Shown: one piece after another, positions 1 through 12,800 of the stretch
How the letters are laid out: each line of letters opens with the position of its first letter
Position numbering within the stretch: the stretch's first letter is position 1
From: Warburgia ugandensis
Lineage: Eukaryota > Streptophyta > Magnoliopsida > Canellales > Canellaceae
NCBI GenBank assembly: GCA_035236585.1
Contig: CP141133.1
Span: forward strand, 46,269,729-46,333,728
Direction: 5' to 3'
DNA: 64,000 nucleotides
Program-made: the position numbers and the translations under genes
Notes under the pieces: generated by a model
The model's database searches: none
The model's input: the letters and a program-made list of their open reading frames with translations, nothing else
Told to the model about the DNA's origin: nothing

Positions 1-160
1 TCCGGACTCCATTTTTAGCATTCTTTGGGTCGTTGGATTCCAATTTCTGAGTAGAATCTAACTATTTATGTTTTCATTCCTAATTCTAATTCCATAAAAC
101 TTTATCCTCATAGAAAACTCATACCTCGATCATGTAATAGTAAATGTTGGGGTTGTTACA
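1..160 (-). mobile_element. End of a long LTR (minus orientation), cut by window edge
   Basis: The stretch ends with GGGGTTGTTACA at 149-160, nearly the same as the ends GGGGTTATTACA at 2548-2559 and 49394-49405. Reverse-complemented, this is the TGTAATAACCC start of the long-LTR family seen complete at 39195. The AT-rich text before it also resembles the text before 2559. Only the last part of the LTR is inside the window. Confidence 0.5.
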
Positions 161-480
161 ATCCTCATGTTAAGGGGTGTTTAGACCTCAACAAGCGTCA
201 ATGGAAGGCATAGGAAAATCACTTGGATTTTAAGGACCCACTATTACCACGATGTTCAAAAGCCACAAGAGTGATAGTAGATCATATCTTTTTACAAGGG
301 TCCTATGAGTTCTTTATCCTAAGTCCCTTTTCTACTTGATTTTAAACTTATATCTAAGAACTTGATCATGACATTCAAGGATGTTGATTAATTTATAGGT
401 GGGCCAAGGAGCTGGTAATGACATCTAGTCCTTAGCTTATAAGCACTATTGCAGGCCCTTACTATCATTTATTTCACTGT
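161..480 (-). mobile_element. Inverted fragment of Athila leader/gag-proximal region
   Basis: The reverse complement of this stretch aligns by eye with about 25255-25570, the leader of the Athila copy downstream of its primer site. Shared blocks include CTTGGCCCACCT, CTCATAGGACCC and AAAATCCAAGTGATTTTCC. It is therefore a piece of the same family in the opposite orientation. No coding capacity is visible. Confidence 0.55.
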
Positions 481-2559
481 CATAAAGGTGTAAATATATA
501 GAAATGTAATTTTGAGTTTAGATTAATTAGATTTTGAGTTTCTAGTAATTTTCTAAGTTAATTTTTCTTTATTATATATTATGCTAAATATGACTGTTGA
601 TTAAGTTTAACATATCAATATGCAATTAAATCTGATGCACTTCTACTCAAATGTTATAATTTCCATAATCATAATGCATATTCAAAGTTTCTGTGTTGAT
701 CCAATGGTTAGATCTAATTTTGATTCATTAGATCTAGGGTTTTGATAACATCAGGGGCTCAGATCTCAATTTGTCTTATTTATGTAAGATCTGGCCCATT
801 AATTCATGGTATCTTATCAATATATAATGTATTCATTCAAATTAGATGGTTTGACAATCTTTGATCTAGCCAACCAAAGTAATTAGTAAGGCTTTTGGCT
901 ATGGATCACCATAAATAGTGCTCATATCTTAAATTTTATGAGTTTAGTAGATCCGACTCTTCAATACAAATCCAACAGATATTTTTTATCTCAATTTGGA
1001 GTTATATTGAATTCTAAATTGCATTTTAAAGTTTTTAGACAATTTCAATGGTCCAGATTTGATATGGACATCAATGACATGAAAATGGAAGCAAGGTGCT
1101 TCTCCATCTTTGGGACGCATTGTGCATCGTGCTCGCCTTATGAACTCATAGTGCATGCTAAAAGGCGTTTGTCTCCGGCTAGTTTTCCATCATGTGTCTC
1201 AGAATGCAGATCACCAAAGGTTTGTGAGACGGCCTGATCTAAACCATGAGTTCATCCTCCTCTAGATCTTCAACTTACATCCTCTATAATTTTACTGTGA
1301 TCATAGATCTAGGGATTTTGGGATGTTCTAAATTGATCTAATGGTTCAAATCATCCTTATTTAATGGTGTTCCACTCCTAGGTCATTGGATCTGGTTCAT
1401 GGATGAATGAATAGTTGGTGAACCAAATCAGAGGGGAAATGGGTTAGAAAAGGAAAGGAAAATGGAGGAAAATAGGACCTACCTATTTGTCAGAGAAGAG
1501 AGGAGCCAGAGATGGTGAAATCCAATGAAGCCAAAGCATATTTTTTTATTCTGTGTTTTCCAGTGTGCCAGATTCTAGAAAACCGTAACTAGAGATGTAG
1601 TGCCAAAGTCGAGGAAGAAACGGGAGACAAGGAAAACCATTTTCTGGAGCCGAGGTGATTTGCCAGAAGGGAAACAGGCTGGAGGGGAAGGAGGGCACCA
1701 ATGCGGTGCAGTTGCCAGTTTCTGTGCTCCCTGGTAGATTGGCCATCGAAGGGGGAGATGCTAGAGGAGGAAAGGGAAAAGGGGAAAAAGGTCTGGGCTG
1801 GTGTCGAAGACAAGGAACGTCAGAAAGGGGAAAGTCCTATTGGAAGGGGAGAGGAAAACCCATCAAGGGATGTTTTTGTCGGTCGGTTGATCAATCATGT
1901 TGGGGATGGCACATCCATGGATGTATTATCTTTGATATGGAGTCTAGTACGTCGGGTGCATTAGTAAATGCGCTTTCAAAAGAAGAGAGAGGACAAAGAA
2001 AAAGGAAAGAGAAATAGAGAGGAAAGAGGGAGGAGAAAGGAGAAAGGAGAGAGGAGACAGGGGAATAGCTAGGGATTCATAGTTTAATTTTATGATAATT
2101 TTGTGGAAATTTTTGAGCTATTTATAGGCAAAATTTTGATTTTTTTTTTAGTTTTTTATATCTTATCACTTAATCCACTAAAAGTTATTTAATGGTAGTG
2201 GAAATTCTACTACCTCCATTATCAACTGGGTGCTAACTAATTCATGCCTTACATCATTGCTGACATCACATTTTTACCTAACTTTGTGATTACCACTCAA
2301 AGGTAAAATTACCATTTTGCCCTTTTAATTCTAAAAATTAAGAAAAATATGGATTTTTCGTTTGAACCTTGATTTAGCGTGATTACAGTCGTTGGACTCA
2401 ATTCTTTTAGTGCATTCCAAATATTCATATCTCATCTCCTGATTCTATTTCTATAAAAAGTTGATTTTTTTGGAACTTCAATTTCCAGTTCTATTTCAAA
2501 ATTTCAATTTCTCATTTTCAATAATTCAAATATATTCATAAAAGATTGGGGTTATTACA
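481..2559 (-). mobile_element. Long-LTR fragment (minus orientation)
   Basis: The right end GGGGTTATTACA matches the terminus of the solo LTR ending at 49405. Upstream it has the same types of text as that LTR: a stretch around 2280-2350 ending in a run resembling 'aaattaccattttgccc', a purine-rich block (about 1980-2065) and a somewhat GC-richer block (1080-1230). The left boundary is unclear and no target duplication was found. The open frames at 938-1237 and 1655-2017 show no recognisable domain and are treated as non-coding LTR sequence. Confidence 0.45.
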
Positions 2560-3965
2560 ATGTAACTTAGAGATCTTAAAGAAAATTAGTAGAGGCTTAT
2601 AAGCATTTGAGATTAGAATTGTACTTTCTTTGCGAGTGTTATACATAAATTCATATGTTGCTTCAGCAGACATTAATTCTTAATTGGTCTCATTATCCGT
2701 TGTTTTAGTCAACTGTTGAGGATCATCATTTAAAGACTATACTAGATATCTCCTAAGCTTATGGGAACATTTAAGTCATATGAAACCTAGCAGATGATAA
2801 AGGCCATTTTTAAATTAAACAAGAGCCTTTAGCTATCCTAAGTTTTTTTTTTTCTTTCTAATTAGCTCTTTTAGCCTTTATTATAGCCTTTTGCTATGAA
2901 CTAATTAACCATTACCCATTTTAAACCTTTAACATATCCATTATGCATTGTGTTCTCAAAATATCTAGAGATGGTTGGAAATTTCTTGCTGAACTAGTAT
3001 GAACAATATAGTTCACAAGGTGAACATAAAATGATTTAAAGTGAAATACTTCAAAAGTAGAAAAATGTTATCCTCAAAATCAAGGAAAAGAGAAAAAGAA
3101 AAAAGAAAAGAAAAGAGATAGCCAATGAAAGGAAGAATATTCACTCTCATATGTGAAAACAATATTATAAATGTTTTAGTAGAAGACCTTTACATATTAT
3201 TCAGAACATTTCTTTACCCTATACCATCTTTCTTTAGTAACCTTGTCCTAAGCCTCATGTTTCATCCTAGTAAAAGACCTACCTTAATCTTATGAGTAGT
3301 ATGACTTGGCTATGGAAATGAATGAGTAGAGATATTGGTAGAGTGTAATATTCTTAATAATTTGTTTCCTTTCCATGAGAACAGTTATCATTTTTGAATT
3401 ATTGTTCTTCTTTATGACATACGTCAGATAATTTTTTTTGTATATATTATTTCACTTATCATTACCTATTTCACAGTAACTTCTTTTTTAGTGTTAGTTG
3501 TATATTATGAGATTTGAAGTTGAAGCATATTTTTGGATGGTAGTTTAAGTTATAGCTTTCATAGAGATTGACAATTGTGTATATATTGGCTATTCACACA
3601 TGCATGCTAATGTTTGAGTACTAATGGTATATCTTTAGTATAAGGGTAGAATTTTGAACTATTTTTCATTTTTATTAATATGCTAAATTAGATATTTAAT
3701 GTACACTATACAAAAAAAAAAAAAAAAATCTTTAAGAGAAATAAAGGAATTGTCATACAAGTTTTGTGTTTCACTTTTATATGTATCATTTCTACAAACT
3801 CTTATAACACTAGGCATAACCTATAGGTTTTAATTTCTTTCTACACATACGAAATGCAAGCAACATCTCTTGCAAAAGTGGTTCAAATTTTGAGGATTTG
3901 TTGTTTTCATATTTCTTTTTTCTTTAGTATTTTTGATTGACTAGCAAATTTTTAGTGTGGGGGTA
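2560..3965 (+). mobile_element. Athila 3' non-coding region ending in a polypurine tract
   Basis: The sequence parallels the regions downstream of integrase at about 30850-31560 and 45630-46320. Shared features are an 'acttagagatc' start, a purine-rich AAAGAGAAAG stretch before 'atattcact', and an 'aaagaccta' block. It ends with GACTAGCAAA and AGTGTGGGGGTA (3954-3965), the motif that precedes the 3' LTR in plant Athila/Tat elements. The long LTR ending at 2559 appears to be inserted into or joined to this element. The LTR that should follow 3965 was not recognised. Confidence 0.5.
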
Positions 3966-4290
3966 TCATCCATACATTGAGTGAGATTGTGCTCTCTCCA
4001 GTTGATTTCACATTTTCCTTTGTTTTGTTTAAAAATTAAGGGTAATATTGTTCTTTATATCTTTTTATTGTAGCGAGCACATTGACTTCTTGAAATGAGG
4101 TATCTATGCTATGCAAAGAGAGTGGTTGCAATATGAATGCTATTGCATACATATAGTAATTTAATTGAATTAACCCTTTATTAACTTATTGTTAATTGCT
4201 TATGTACTGTAATTTATTAGATTATACAAATCGTCCCACTTAATATACAAATGTTCAAGATTAGCATGATGTTCTAGATCATGGTATATT
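3966..4290. other. Unassigned AT-rich spacer
   Basis: This stretch lies between the Athila polypurine tract and the DUF4216 remnant. I see no open frame, repeat or terminus in it. It may hold decayed LTR or upstream CACTA transposase sequence. Confidence 0.4.
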
Positions 4291-4299
4291 AGATTCCTT

Positions 4300-4907
4300 A
4301 GGCTGGATGGCATTGAAGCCTCAACCAAAAGTAATAAAATGTATTGGATATGGCATCAATGGTAAATATTTTTGCACAAAAGACTATGATAATTCAAGAG
4401 CATAATAGAATAGTGGGGTAAGCATAGTTTCCTTTGCTACTTTCTTTTCTAGTTCAAAGGATAACAACCCAATTATCAAGAATGATAGTTATTACGGAGT
4501 TATATGATAGATATGGGCACTAGATTATATGTATAGAACTATGGTTGTGTTTAAGTGTGGTTAGGTGGAACATAACAAAGATAGTATTAAAACTGATGCC
4601 CTTTGATTAACATTGATTGACTTCAATAAGATCGGCTATAAAAATAATCATTTTATTTTGGCTTTTCAAGCAAAATAGGTATTTTATGTATTTTATGTAC
4701 AAGACAGACATGATACAAGATAGTCAATTGTTTTATCAAACCCCCCTGAGGGGCTTTTATGATAAAAATGACATAGCTAATACTGTAATAGATTACTCTT
4801 GTATTACTAAAATAATGATATTAATCGATGTAATTAGTGAAAATGAGAAGGATTATGTGCGTGATAATTGGACGGAGGGTGCTTGGGTTGAAAACAATTT
4901 ATATTAG
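4300..4907 (+). pseudogene. Decayed CACTA (En/Spm) transposase C-terminal DUF4216 domain
   Basis: Translated with stops and frame changes, the text shows landmarks of the plant DUF4216 domain found in CACTA transposase-type proteins. These are GINGKYFCTKDYDNSR then NSGVSIVS (4350-4420), SYYGVI then IWALDYMYRT (4480-4540), a 'FKCG-WVE' motif near 4550, an 'FDFNKIGYK'-like motif near 4620, HFILAFQAK then VFYV (4650-4690), LFYQTPLRGFYD (4730-4765) and YVRDNWTEGAWVE near the end (4852-4890). Several stops interrupt it, so it cannot encode a protein. The upstream tnp2-type transposase domain and the CACTA termini were not found. A second copy lies on the minus strand at 36575-37125, and the two align well. 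Confidence 0.75.
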
Positions 4908-5035
4908 AGAGCAATTAAAATGTGACATTTGATATATGAAGTTAAATGATGCTTAATTAGGAATTACCCTAAATTTTCTTGTGTTCTTGTATTTTTCTTA
5001 GTTATTGTATGTATGATATTGTTTAATAGCAGTTC

Positions 5036-5100
5036 ACTATATATATCTACACACACACATATATATATATATTACTTAAATATATATATAGTTATATATG
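5036..5100. repeat. TA/CA-rich simple sequence
   Basis: Runs of TATATA, CACACACA and TATATATA interrupted by short AT stretches. No feature beyond low complexity. Confidence 0.7.
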
Positions 5101-5129
5101 ATGCAGGTATGTTAAGAATAGCTATGAAA

Positions 5130-6405
5130 TTTTTTATTTTCATTCTATTTCATGAATTTATCATGCCTTATTTGAAAATGGAATGAAGAATTCGATTCTT
5201 TTAGAAATAGAGTATCATGCAAATACTCTCAACAAAAACTAAAAATTGGACTTTGAAACATCAAATTTTAGAATATATGTCGAGACAAATCCAATTACAG
5301 TAAGTTTGCATAAAACAAAGATTGGAGTAGAAAAACCCCAAAATTTTCACTAATTTGAGGGGCATTCAAAATTGATAACAACACCTCCCCTCCACTTAAA
5401 CTCACATGAATGACATAGGAGGAACTCGAGTACTGCAACTCAACCTACCATGTGGAGCTCAAGTCCTTGCATCAAACTGAAACCCCTCTACTCTAATTGC
5501 CCACCAGCAAATCCCACTTTCCTCTCTAATCTTCTCCAGGAGAAATAAGCTTTCCCCCTCTGATCATCTCCCTTCTTTAGCACTGCCTGATTTCATCTAG
5601 TCTCTGTCAATAATGACTCACCCTTTTTTATCTTCATCAACTGTGATACGAAACCCCCTCCAATGAAGACTACTTTTTCTTTCTTTTATGAGACATCTAG
5701 AATGACTGCACTTGTAAACCCAAGTTGCCATCCTTCCCATCTCTCAATCTCCCTGTTCTTGCACCAAATCCTCTTTCTCCCTTCTCTTAGGTCACCCTCT
5801 ATTCACTGCTAACAACCACACACCACTTGGCCACTATATGTCACCGAACAGTGTGGTCCATAGATGCTTGCTTCCCACCTCACATTTTTCCCTTCTGTTA
5901 CCTCTAGTTGCCTCACTAGTGAGAAATTCGGCAATCTCATGTGGAACTAATGGTCACCACTTTGCCCACCAAAGATGACAACTCAGATTGGAGATCCAAG
6001 CCATACAAGTTGTTTGCCCTAATAACCTAAGCAAAACCACTCAACTCATTCATTGATTAGAGAATGTTTGACCATTGATTATGGTTAGACCATCGATCAA
6101 AGACCAAATCATATGATCTGTGAGATATCTAACCATCCGCCATGATATAAATTGCTCATTCTAATCCTCATTATGCGTAGTCCAAGACCCATATTAGAGA
6201 TCTTCAATCTAGAGCACTACTGTGGTGATCATGAGATCTTAATCAATGATTGAGATCAAGAGAGGGTACAAGTATGAAATTGGATCCAAATTGATGATCC
6301 ACACCATTCGACTAATTCCTTAAGATGATTTGATCAAATTTACTAATCTATTCTCTAATTTGGGACAATCAGGTGGATAACTATGGCCGAATCACTAATG
6401 ATAAG
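5130..6405 (+). mobile_element. 5' part of a Tekay/Del-like LTR, truncated at an Athila LTR
   Basis: The text follows the 5' parts of the LTRs at 9850 and 17860. It has a 'gaaac-catcaaattt-ggaat' block (5255-5280), a 'gggcattca-aaattgataac' block (5360-5385), and the long 'agatctta-atcaatgattgagatc' to 'gggacaatcaggtgga' block at 6230-6380, which matches 11095-11240. It breaks off exactly where TGTTCAATTT of the Athila LTR starts at 6406, so the Athila probably inserted into this LTR. The five bases before the break are ATAAG. Confidence 0.5.
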
Positions 6406-9003
6406 TGTTCAATTTAGTACAAAACATACCCAATTAGTATTCCATGTGTTATAAGATATAGTATTATTTCTCTTTTTTTCATGAATTTGTAACATATACA
6501 ATTTTGACATAAACATTCAAAAGTTTGATATTTCACAGTTTTACGAGATAATAAAGATTAAGTATGTGACCATCATAATTTTTTAGGATTTAATTAGGAT
6601 TTCTCATCTTTTATAGGTGTTGAGAAGGTGCTCCAAAGGTTGAGAATGTTTGAGACGAGAATTGAAGATCAAGATCAAAATATCAAACTAAAGGCTAAAT
6701 TTCATTTCAAAGCTATATCAAGGTTCTAGTCCATCTTAAGGCAAGCAATAGAAGTTGAAGATCAAGATCAAAAGATCAAACTAAAGGCTAAATATCATTT
6801 CAAAGCTATATCAAGGTTCTGGACCATCTTAAGGCAAGCAATAGAAGGCAATGGAAAGCATCAAAGGTGATTAAAATGATCAATGCCAAAAAGCCATACA
6901 ATTCCACCACTTTGCATGAGAATTTGAGCCATGCATGAGGTTTCCTAATCCAACTAGGAAACCTAAAGAAGTTAAGCCATTCAATTTTTGAAGCCAAAGA
7001 ACTTAGCCATTCAAGCCATCAAGGAAAGAGCCATCAAAGTTACTCATTAAGCCACTTGGGTTCATGCCACATGGAGTCACACTATTGGAGGAGACTTTTA
7101 AGAAATTATCCTATGTTAAAAGTGTAATTTTTAAGGGATAATTAGAAGGGTTTAAGTGATATTTTGATAAGATAAGATGATCATGCATAGGTGGATCAAT
7201 CAAGAGAGAAAACCACTTTCCATTTCCATTTTTTATGCTTTCCACCCACTTAAACTAGGTTTTCGCATTTTTTGCTTAAGGAGGGAACCACCTTCCTAAC
7301 AAGGTGATGCCTCCACCTTAGTTCGCAATTTAAGTGGTTTCCTAGTTAGAAAACCCCTAGATTTATTCAAATCCAAAACCCTAAATCTTTTCCCATCATT
7401 CCTAATCCTTTATACCCTCCTTTTTCTCTCTTTCCAAGATCCAAACCACTATTTAGGAGGGGAGGAGCTCCACCTTCCAAAGAAGGTGAAGCTTCCCCCA
7501 ATTCTAATTTCATGGCAACCAGCCATGATGTCACTTGCTTACCTAACTCTCCACCTAAAATTTCCTTATTAAAACCTTAGATCTAGATCCACTTTCCCTT
7601 CTTAGATTAAGCCTTCATGCAATTGGAAACCCAAAATCTATAAATCCCCAATCATTTCATGTTTTTTTACTAAGTAGAGTTTTTGTCACAAAACCTTGAA
7701 AAGTTGCACTCTAGCTTGGCGATCTTTAAAGATTTGGACTTTGGATTTTGGGCTGATTTCTATTGGATTTCTTAGGGCCTTTTCCTTGAATTTTACAACT
7801 CAATTCAAGTTTAGTACTTTATTTCATTGGTTTACTTTTATTGCTTTATCTTCTTGCTTTGCTTCCTTATTTTGATTTTGCTTTCACGCTCATAGTTACT
7901 CCTATCTCTCCCTTAGTTCTTTGCTTCTAATTTCTTAGTTTTTCTTTCTTATTCATCAAAGATCCAAGTTAATTCTCCTTTGGTAGTGACAGCCAAGAGA
8001 AGGAAAAGGTTGGATCATTGATTCCCTCCTTGAATTCCACATGTTTTTAGCTTGAATTTGGACTAGTTATAGGCATTTTTTGCCTTAACTAACCCCACAA
8101 TTCCAGCCATCTTTCTCTTGAATTCTCTCTTGGATTTCACTTAATTGTCATCTTAGTTTTATTTTAGAGCATTAGAGTGTGTTGGATGATTCATTTGAAT
8201 CAATCTTTAAGTGTGGGAAGACTACATATTTTTCATATTCTAATCTATGTATAATGAGCACTATATTTGATATACTTTGGCATTCAATTAATAAAGTTCC
8301 TTGAGGATTATTATTTATGCTTATTTGTAGTATTGAAGAAATTTATATCTTGACTATTATATTTCATAAAAAGTGCTACTTCAGTTGTTTCCCATGCTTT
8401 GTGTGATTTAAGTTTCTTAAGTGCTTGAAATCTGGAAATTTTCCATTCAATCTTAATGCTTAATTTTCAACACCTTGTTCATCATATTTGCTTGATTCCT
8501 TAGGAACCCATTTAAATTTTTAGGTTTTTCATTAAGTATTTTGATTAGATCATGTGTTAGTTATCTTTTGCTTATTGAATACTTAGTGATTTTGGACCCA
8601 TGAACCATGTGCACCATCCCATGGATCATGCACATGGGACTTGGGTGATTTCTCTTTAGATTCTTGCTTTATTTGTTATTTAATCCTAGTTTAAAATTTA
8701 TTAATTAGTTGATTTCATCTTAGTTTAGTAAATTTCCTTTTTGACTTTTAGAAAGTTCTATTCTTAGAAATTTCTACTTTTAGAATGTTTCTAATTTTGG
8801 TTTAGGAAAGTGTTAATTTAGAAAAGTCTCATTTTTAGTAAGTTTCCTTTAGTTTAGGTTTCCTAGTTTCAGTCATTCTAGTTTTGCATTAGATTCCTCA
8901 TTGAATGCATGCTTGTTTCTAATCTCATTGGATAGCCTTAACTTTAGAAAGTTTCTTTTAGTTGTAGTTTCTAATTTAACACATGTTTCCAATTTCATGC
9001 TGC
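6406..9003 (+). mobile_element. Athila LTR, copy 1 (3' end deleted)
   Basis: It starts TGTTCAATTTAGTACAAAA, nearly identical to the start of copy 2 at 21919. Both share a block 'ggatttaattaggattt' (6584, 22104), a 'gccatgcatgaggtttcctaa' block (6930, 22352), a 'cacatggagtca' block (7067, 22478) and T-rich 'agtttctttta' repeats near the 3' end. Copy 2 runs to the LTR end and primer site. Copy 1 stops near 9000 and joins directly to reverse transcriptase coding text, so the LTR 3' end, primer site, gag, protease and early RT are missing. Confidence 0.7.
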
Positions 9004-9849
9004 TTATTTCATGAGAAAAGACCATTTTTCTCTTCCCTTCATGGACCAATTGCTAGAAAGGTTAACTAATCATAGTTATTACAACTTTTTTGATGGATAT
9101 GCTGACTATAACCAAATTTCTATAATGCCTAAAAGACTACCTTCACTTGCCCTTTTGAGACCTTCACCTACGGTCATTTGCATTTTGGACATTGTAATGA
9201 TCCAGTTACTTTTCAAAGGTGTATATTGAGCATATTTTTAGCTATGGTGGGAAGGTTTTAGAAGTATTTATGGATGGTTTGTTAGTGTTTGGCTCTTCAT
9301 TTGATGCTGCATCATTTAAAACTTGTCCTTGGTAGGTGTTAAGAAAAGAGTTTAGTGTTAAATTGGGAAAAATGTCATTTCATGGTAATAAATGGCATTA
9401 TTTTAGGCCACATCACATCACATAATGGTACATAAGTAGACAAATCAAAAGTGGATTTAATCTCTAGCCTTCCTCCTCTAAGGACAGTGAAGGAGATTTG
9501 CTCAATTTTTGGACATGTTGGTTTTTATAAAAGATTCATCAAAGGCTTTAGTAAAATTGCTAAGCCTTCATGTAATTTACATAACAAGGAAGCAACTTTT
9601 GACTTTGATCATAATTGTATGCAAGCACTTAAGTTCCTAAAGGCTAAGTTGACTTTTTGTTCCTATTTTTTGACCACCAGATTGGAGTGCATTATTTAAG
9701 ATAAAGTGTGACACTTTAGACCATGCGATTAGAGCTATTTGGGGCAACGTCTTAACAAACTTTGCCATGTGATATATTATGTAAGCAAAGTACTCAATGA
9801 TGCCCAACTCAATTATTCCACTATAGAAAAAGATATATTGGCAATTGTG
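9004..9849 (+). pseudogene. Athila-1 reverse transcriptase / RNase H remnant (upstream half)
   Basis: Stop-ridden coding text corresponds to 27980-28830 of Athila-2. Landmarks are a LVLNWEKCHFMV-type motif near 9355, VDKSKVDLISSLPPLRTVKE then IFGHVGFYKRFIKGFSKIAKP (9435-9570), ATFDFD (9590) and VIYYVSKVLNDAQLNYSTIEKD (9770-9835). These are the connection between RT and RNase H in Athila polyproteins. The frame at 9451-9699 is the longest open piece. Coding text stops at 9849 where the Tekay/Del-like LTR begins and continues at 21463 with about 50 bp missing compared with Athila-2. Confidence 0.85.
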
Positions 9850-12800
9850 TGATGACCCTCAATTTTAGAGCATTTTCTATGTATTATATTATGTTTTTAA
9901 TTAAAATAAAATTAGTAATTTAATTTTGTGAAAATGGAATTATATGAAAATGATCCCTTTGAAAGTTTAAAATAGGAACTTGAAACCATCAAATTTGGAA
10001 TGTACGTGTCAAGATAATTCCAACGGTATGAATAACACTGAAATCGAACCTTAGATGAAGAAGATATGATGATTCAAACATGGAGGGCATTTTGGTAAAA
10101 AAGATATTAAAAAAAAGAAAACATATATTTACCAAATGAGGTGCTATTTTCATAAGGCAGCCCCCTTCTTTTTGATAGGTGATAGTCGATGATGCTCACC
10201 TGACACTGACACCAAATAAGGAAGGAAAAGAAAGAAGGAAGGAGAAGAAGAAGAAGAAAAGAGAAAGGAGAGGGGGAGAAGGAGAGAGGAAAAAGGAGAG
10301 AAAGAGAGTGAGCGAGGAGAGTTTGGTTGCCAAAAACGATAGGTGACGTCGACAAGGAGAAACCAAAGGGAGGACTGCTTGCAGGGAAGATGAACTTTGT
10401 TGAAGAAAATGATGACTCAAATTGATGATTCGAGTTGACCATCTTGATCAGCGGGAAGTGGTAATCAAGACCCATCATATAATTTTTTTGATCCAGTTAC
10501 ATCTTATTTGAAAATTCATTGTCAACTTGCAAAGATGCTAACTTCATTGGAGAAAATGACAACTAGGACCGATGATGTAAGCCGTTCATCTTCTTTAGCA
10601 AGATGAGAGGAGTAAAACCCCTAAAGAATCATAGAGATCAAGTAAGAAAAAAGATGACACTGCTGACAAGCAAGAATCCAACAACCGACTCATATTTTCA
10701 GCATGTTCGGGCATCAAACAACAACGCATCTATACCATATTTTTAGCATTTTTAGATCTAGAATTTCATTAGAAAATTTTGAGATCCTTTGAGAAATGGG
10801 CCATTGGTGGTGACCATGCCTGTCATCTTCTTTGGCGACTGCCCATCGATGCTGGTGACATGGTAAAACTTAGTGAAAACATGCCCTAGGCATATTTGAC
10901 ATCATCTATGCCATGGGATGGTCAGATCTTTGATCTAGAATCATTTGGCCATCCAATTTAGATGTCAGCTTGATCGAGAATTCATGAGATGAGATTTGTA
11001 AGATCTAAACTGTCCATTGTGACACTTGTGATTTGTAGATCAAGATCCATGTGAGATATATTAGATCTGCAGCATTTATTAGACAATCTAGCTGATCTTA
11101 ATCAATGGTTGAGGTCGATCAATGATTCCAAATATGAAATTGGACCAAATTCAATGATCCATACTATGCAAATAATCCAGTGAAGTTATTTAATTATATT
11201 TACTAACTTATCCTTTGAGCTATGATAATCAGGTAGATGATCATTGTCAGATTGCTATCGATAGTACAAATTGTGAACCTTTAAGGTGATTAGTTGATGA
11301 TCTAACCACGCAAGTAGCCGAATCTCCTTCAGATTGACTTGTACAGGTAAGATTACCATCCTAACCATTTGATTTGGTTGATTTGGCTGTAATTAGATAA
11401 GATTGTTCATGAATTGCATGTAATAGTGCCCAATTGGCTAATTAAATGATAAATGACCTGAGATTGACCTAATCTGAGTTTGATAGCCCCATAATATGCT
11501 AGGATGTAATTAAGAGAGGAACCTGATGGTTATTGGTGGGACCAGATTAGCATAATTTGGTTTATTAGCCTACCAAGGTAGGCCCCACCTTGAGATCCCA
11601 TGTCTATGAACTATTGGATTGTATTGAAACATGATATATTAAGATATGGAAATATAATGTTGTTTTATAATTATGAATCCAACTTAGATAACTTGGATTC
11701 TAAGTGAGACCTAGATATGATGTGTATCTAGTTAGTAGGACTAAGGCAAATTGAAGTAGATAGGAGTCTAATTGATTTGAGAGGTATAAAAGAGTGGTTC
11801 TTCGTTTGAGGTAGATAATGACAATTAATAATGGGCATGTTGCTTTGAGATTATAGATTTTCATCTCATCAACTCTATGATTATGGATAAATCCTAAGCA
11901 TATATTATTATATCATGATCCTTATTGAGATATTTGTCTTATTTGTAACTGATACATGCAAGGATGATTTCATTGATCATGATTTTCAACAACAGCATGA
12001 TCTTAGTATACTCTTAAGACTTGTGAAGTCATCAGAGAGTGATTTTCTTTGCTATCACATGTTGAGGTACTTGGATGCCCTATTTTATCACTGATTTTAT
12101 CGTGGATTTGGTGGAGGATACTTGGTGGCTAGTCCTTGAGAGGTTAACCCCAAGATGAGGGGCAGTTCCTTGGGATGGCAAGCCACAAGCATTCTGGAGT
12201 TTATTATTCACCAGAGTATTTCATTCTATTTCTTGACTTTGAGTTCTTAGATGATTTTCATGTTTTGCATATCTATGATGGGTGTTTCTGCCCAATAGAC
12301 ACTATGCTAAGAGGGTTGTAGGACTGGCCATCTGCCCTTTGAGTTTGTGATGATGATGATTGGACACCTACCTCATAGAAGGGTGAACACCATAGGGAGT
12401 GGGATCATGGGTAGTCCATACTACGGTTCTGTCAGTCTCCCATGCATGATGGATGCTTTGTCACACATTTTGGCATCAATGTGGCTTTTGCAGTTGCTAA
12501 GCCCAAGATTTTATTACCACTGCATTATAGCAGTCCATGCACTCTTATGATTTTATAATATTATCAAAGAGTGCACCAGAATGGATATTCCTTATGTATC
12601 CACAATGTGACGATGCATGGAGGATTGGTATGAGTTATTACGATTGGACATACATGTGTGGTACACTCATGGGACCTCATGTTAGGGTACCCCGCATTAA
12701 TGACATTCTTATTCATTGATATATTCTTTGTGTATTTGACACATTGTATTGATGTGATTTTGACATTCTTGGGACCCGTGTGTGAGGGTGTCCTTGATGA

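Noticed and set aside
10107..10478. 123-codon minus frame, Leu/Ser/Phe-rich
   Set aside because: Translation of the purine-rich block of the Tekay/Del-like LTR; the 3' LTR has an equivalent at 18175-18462.
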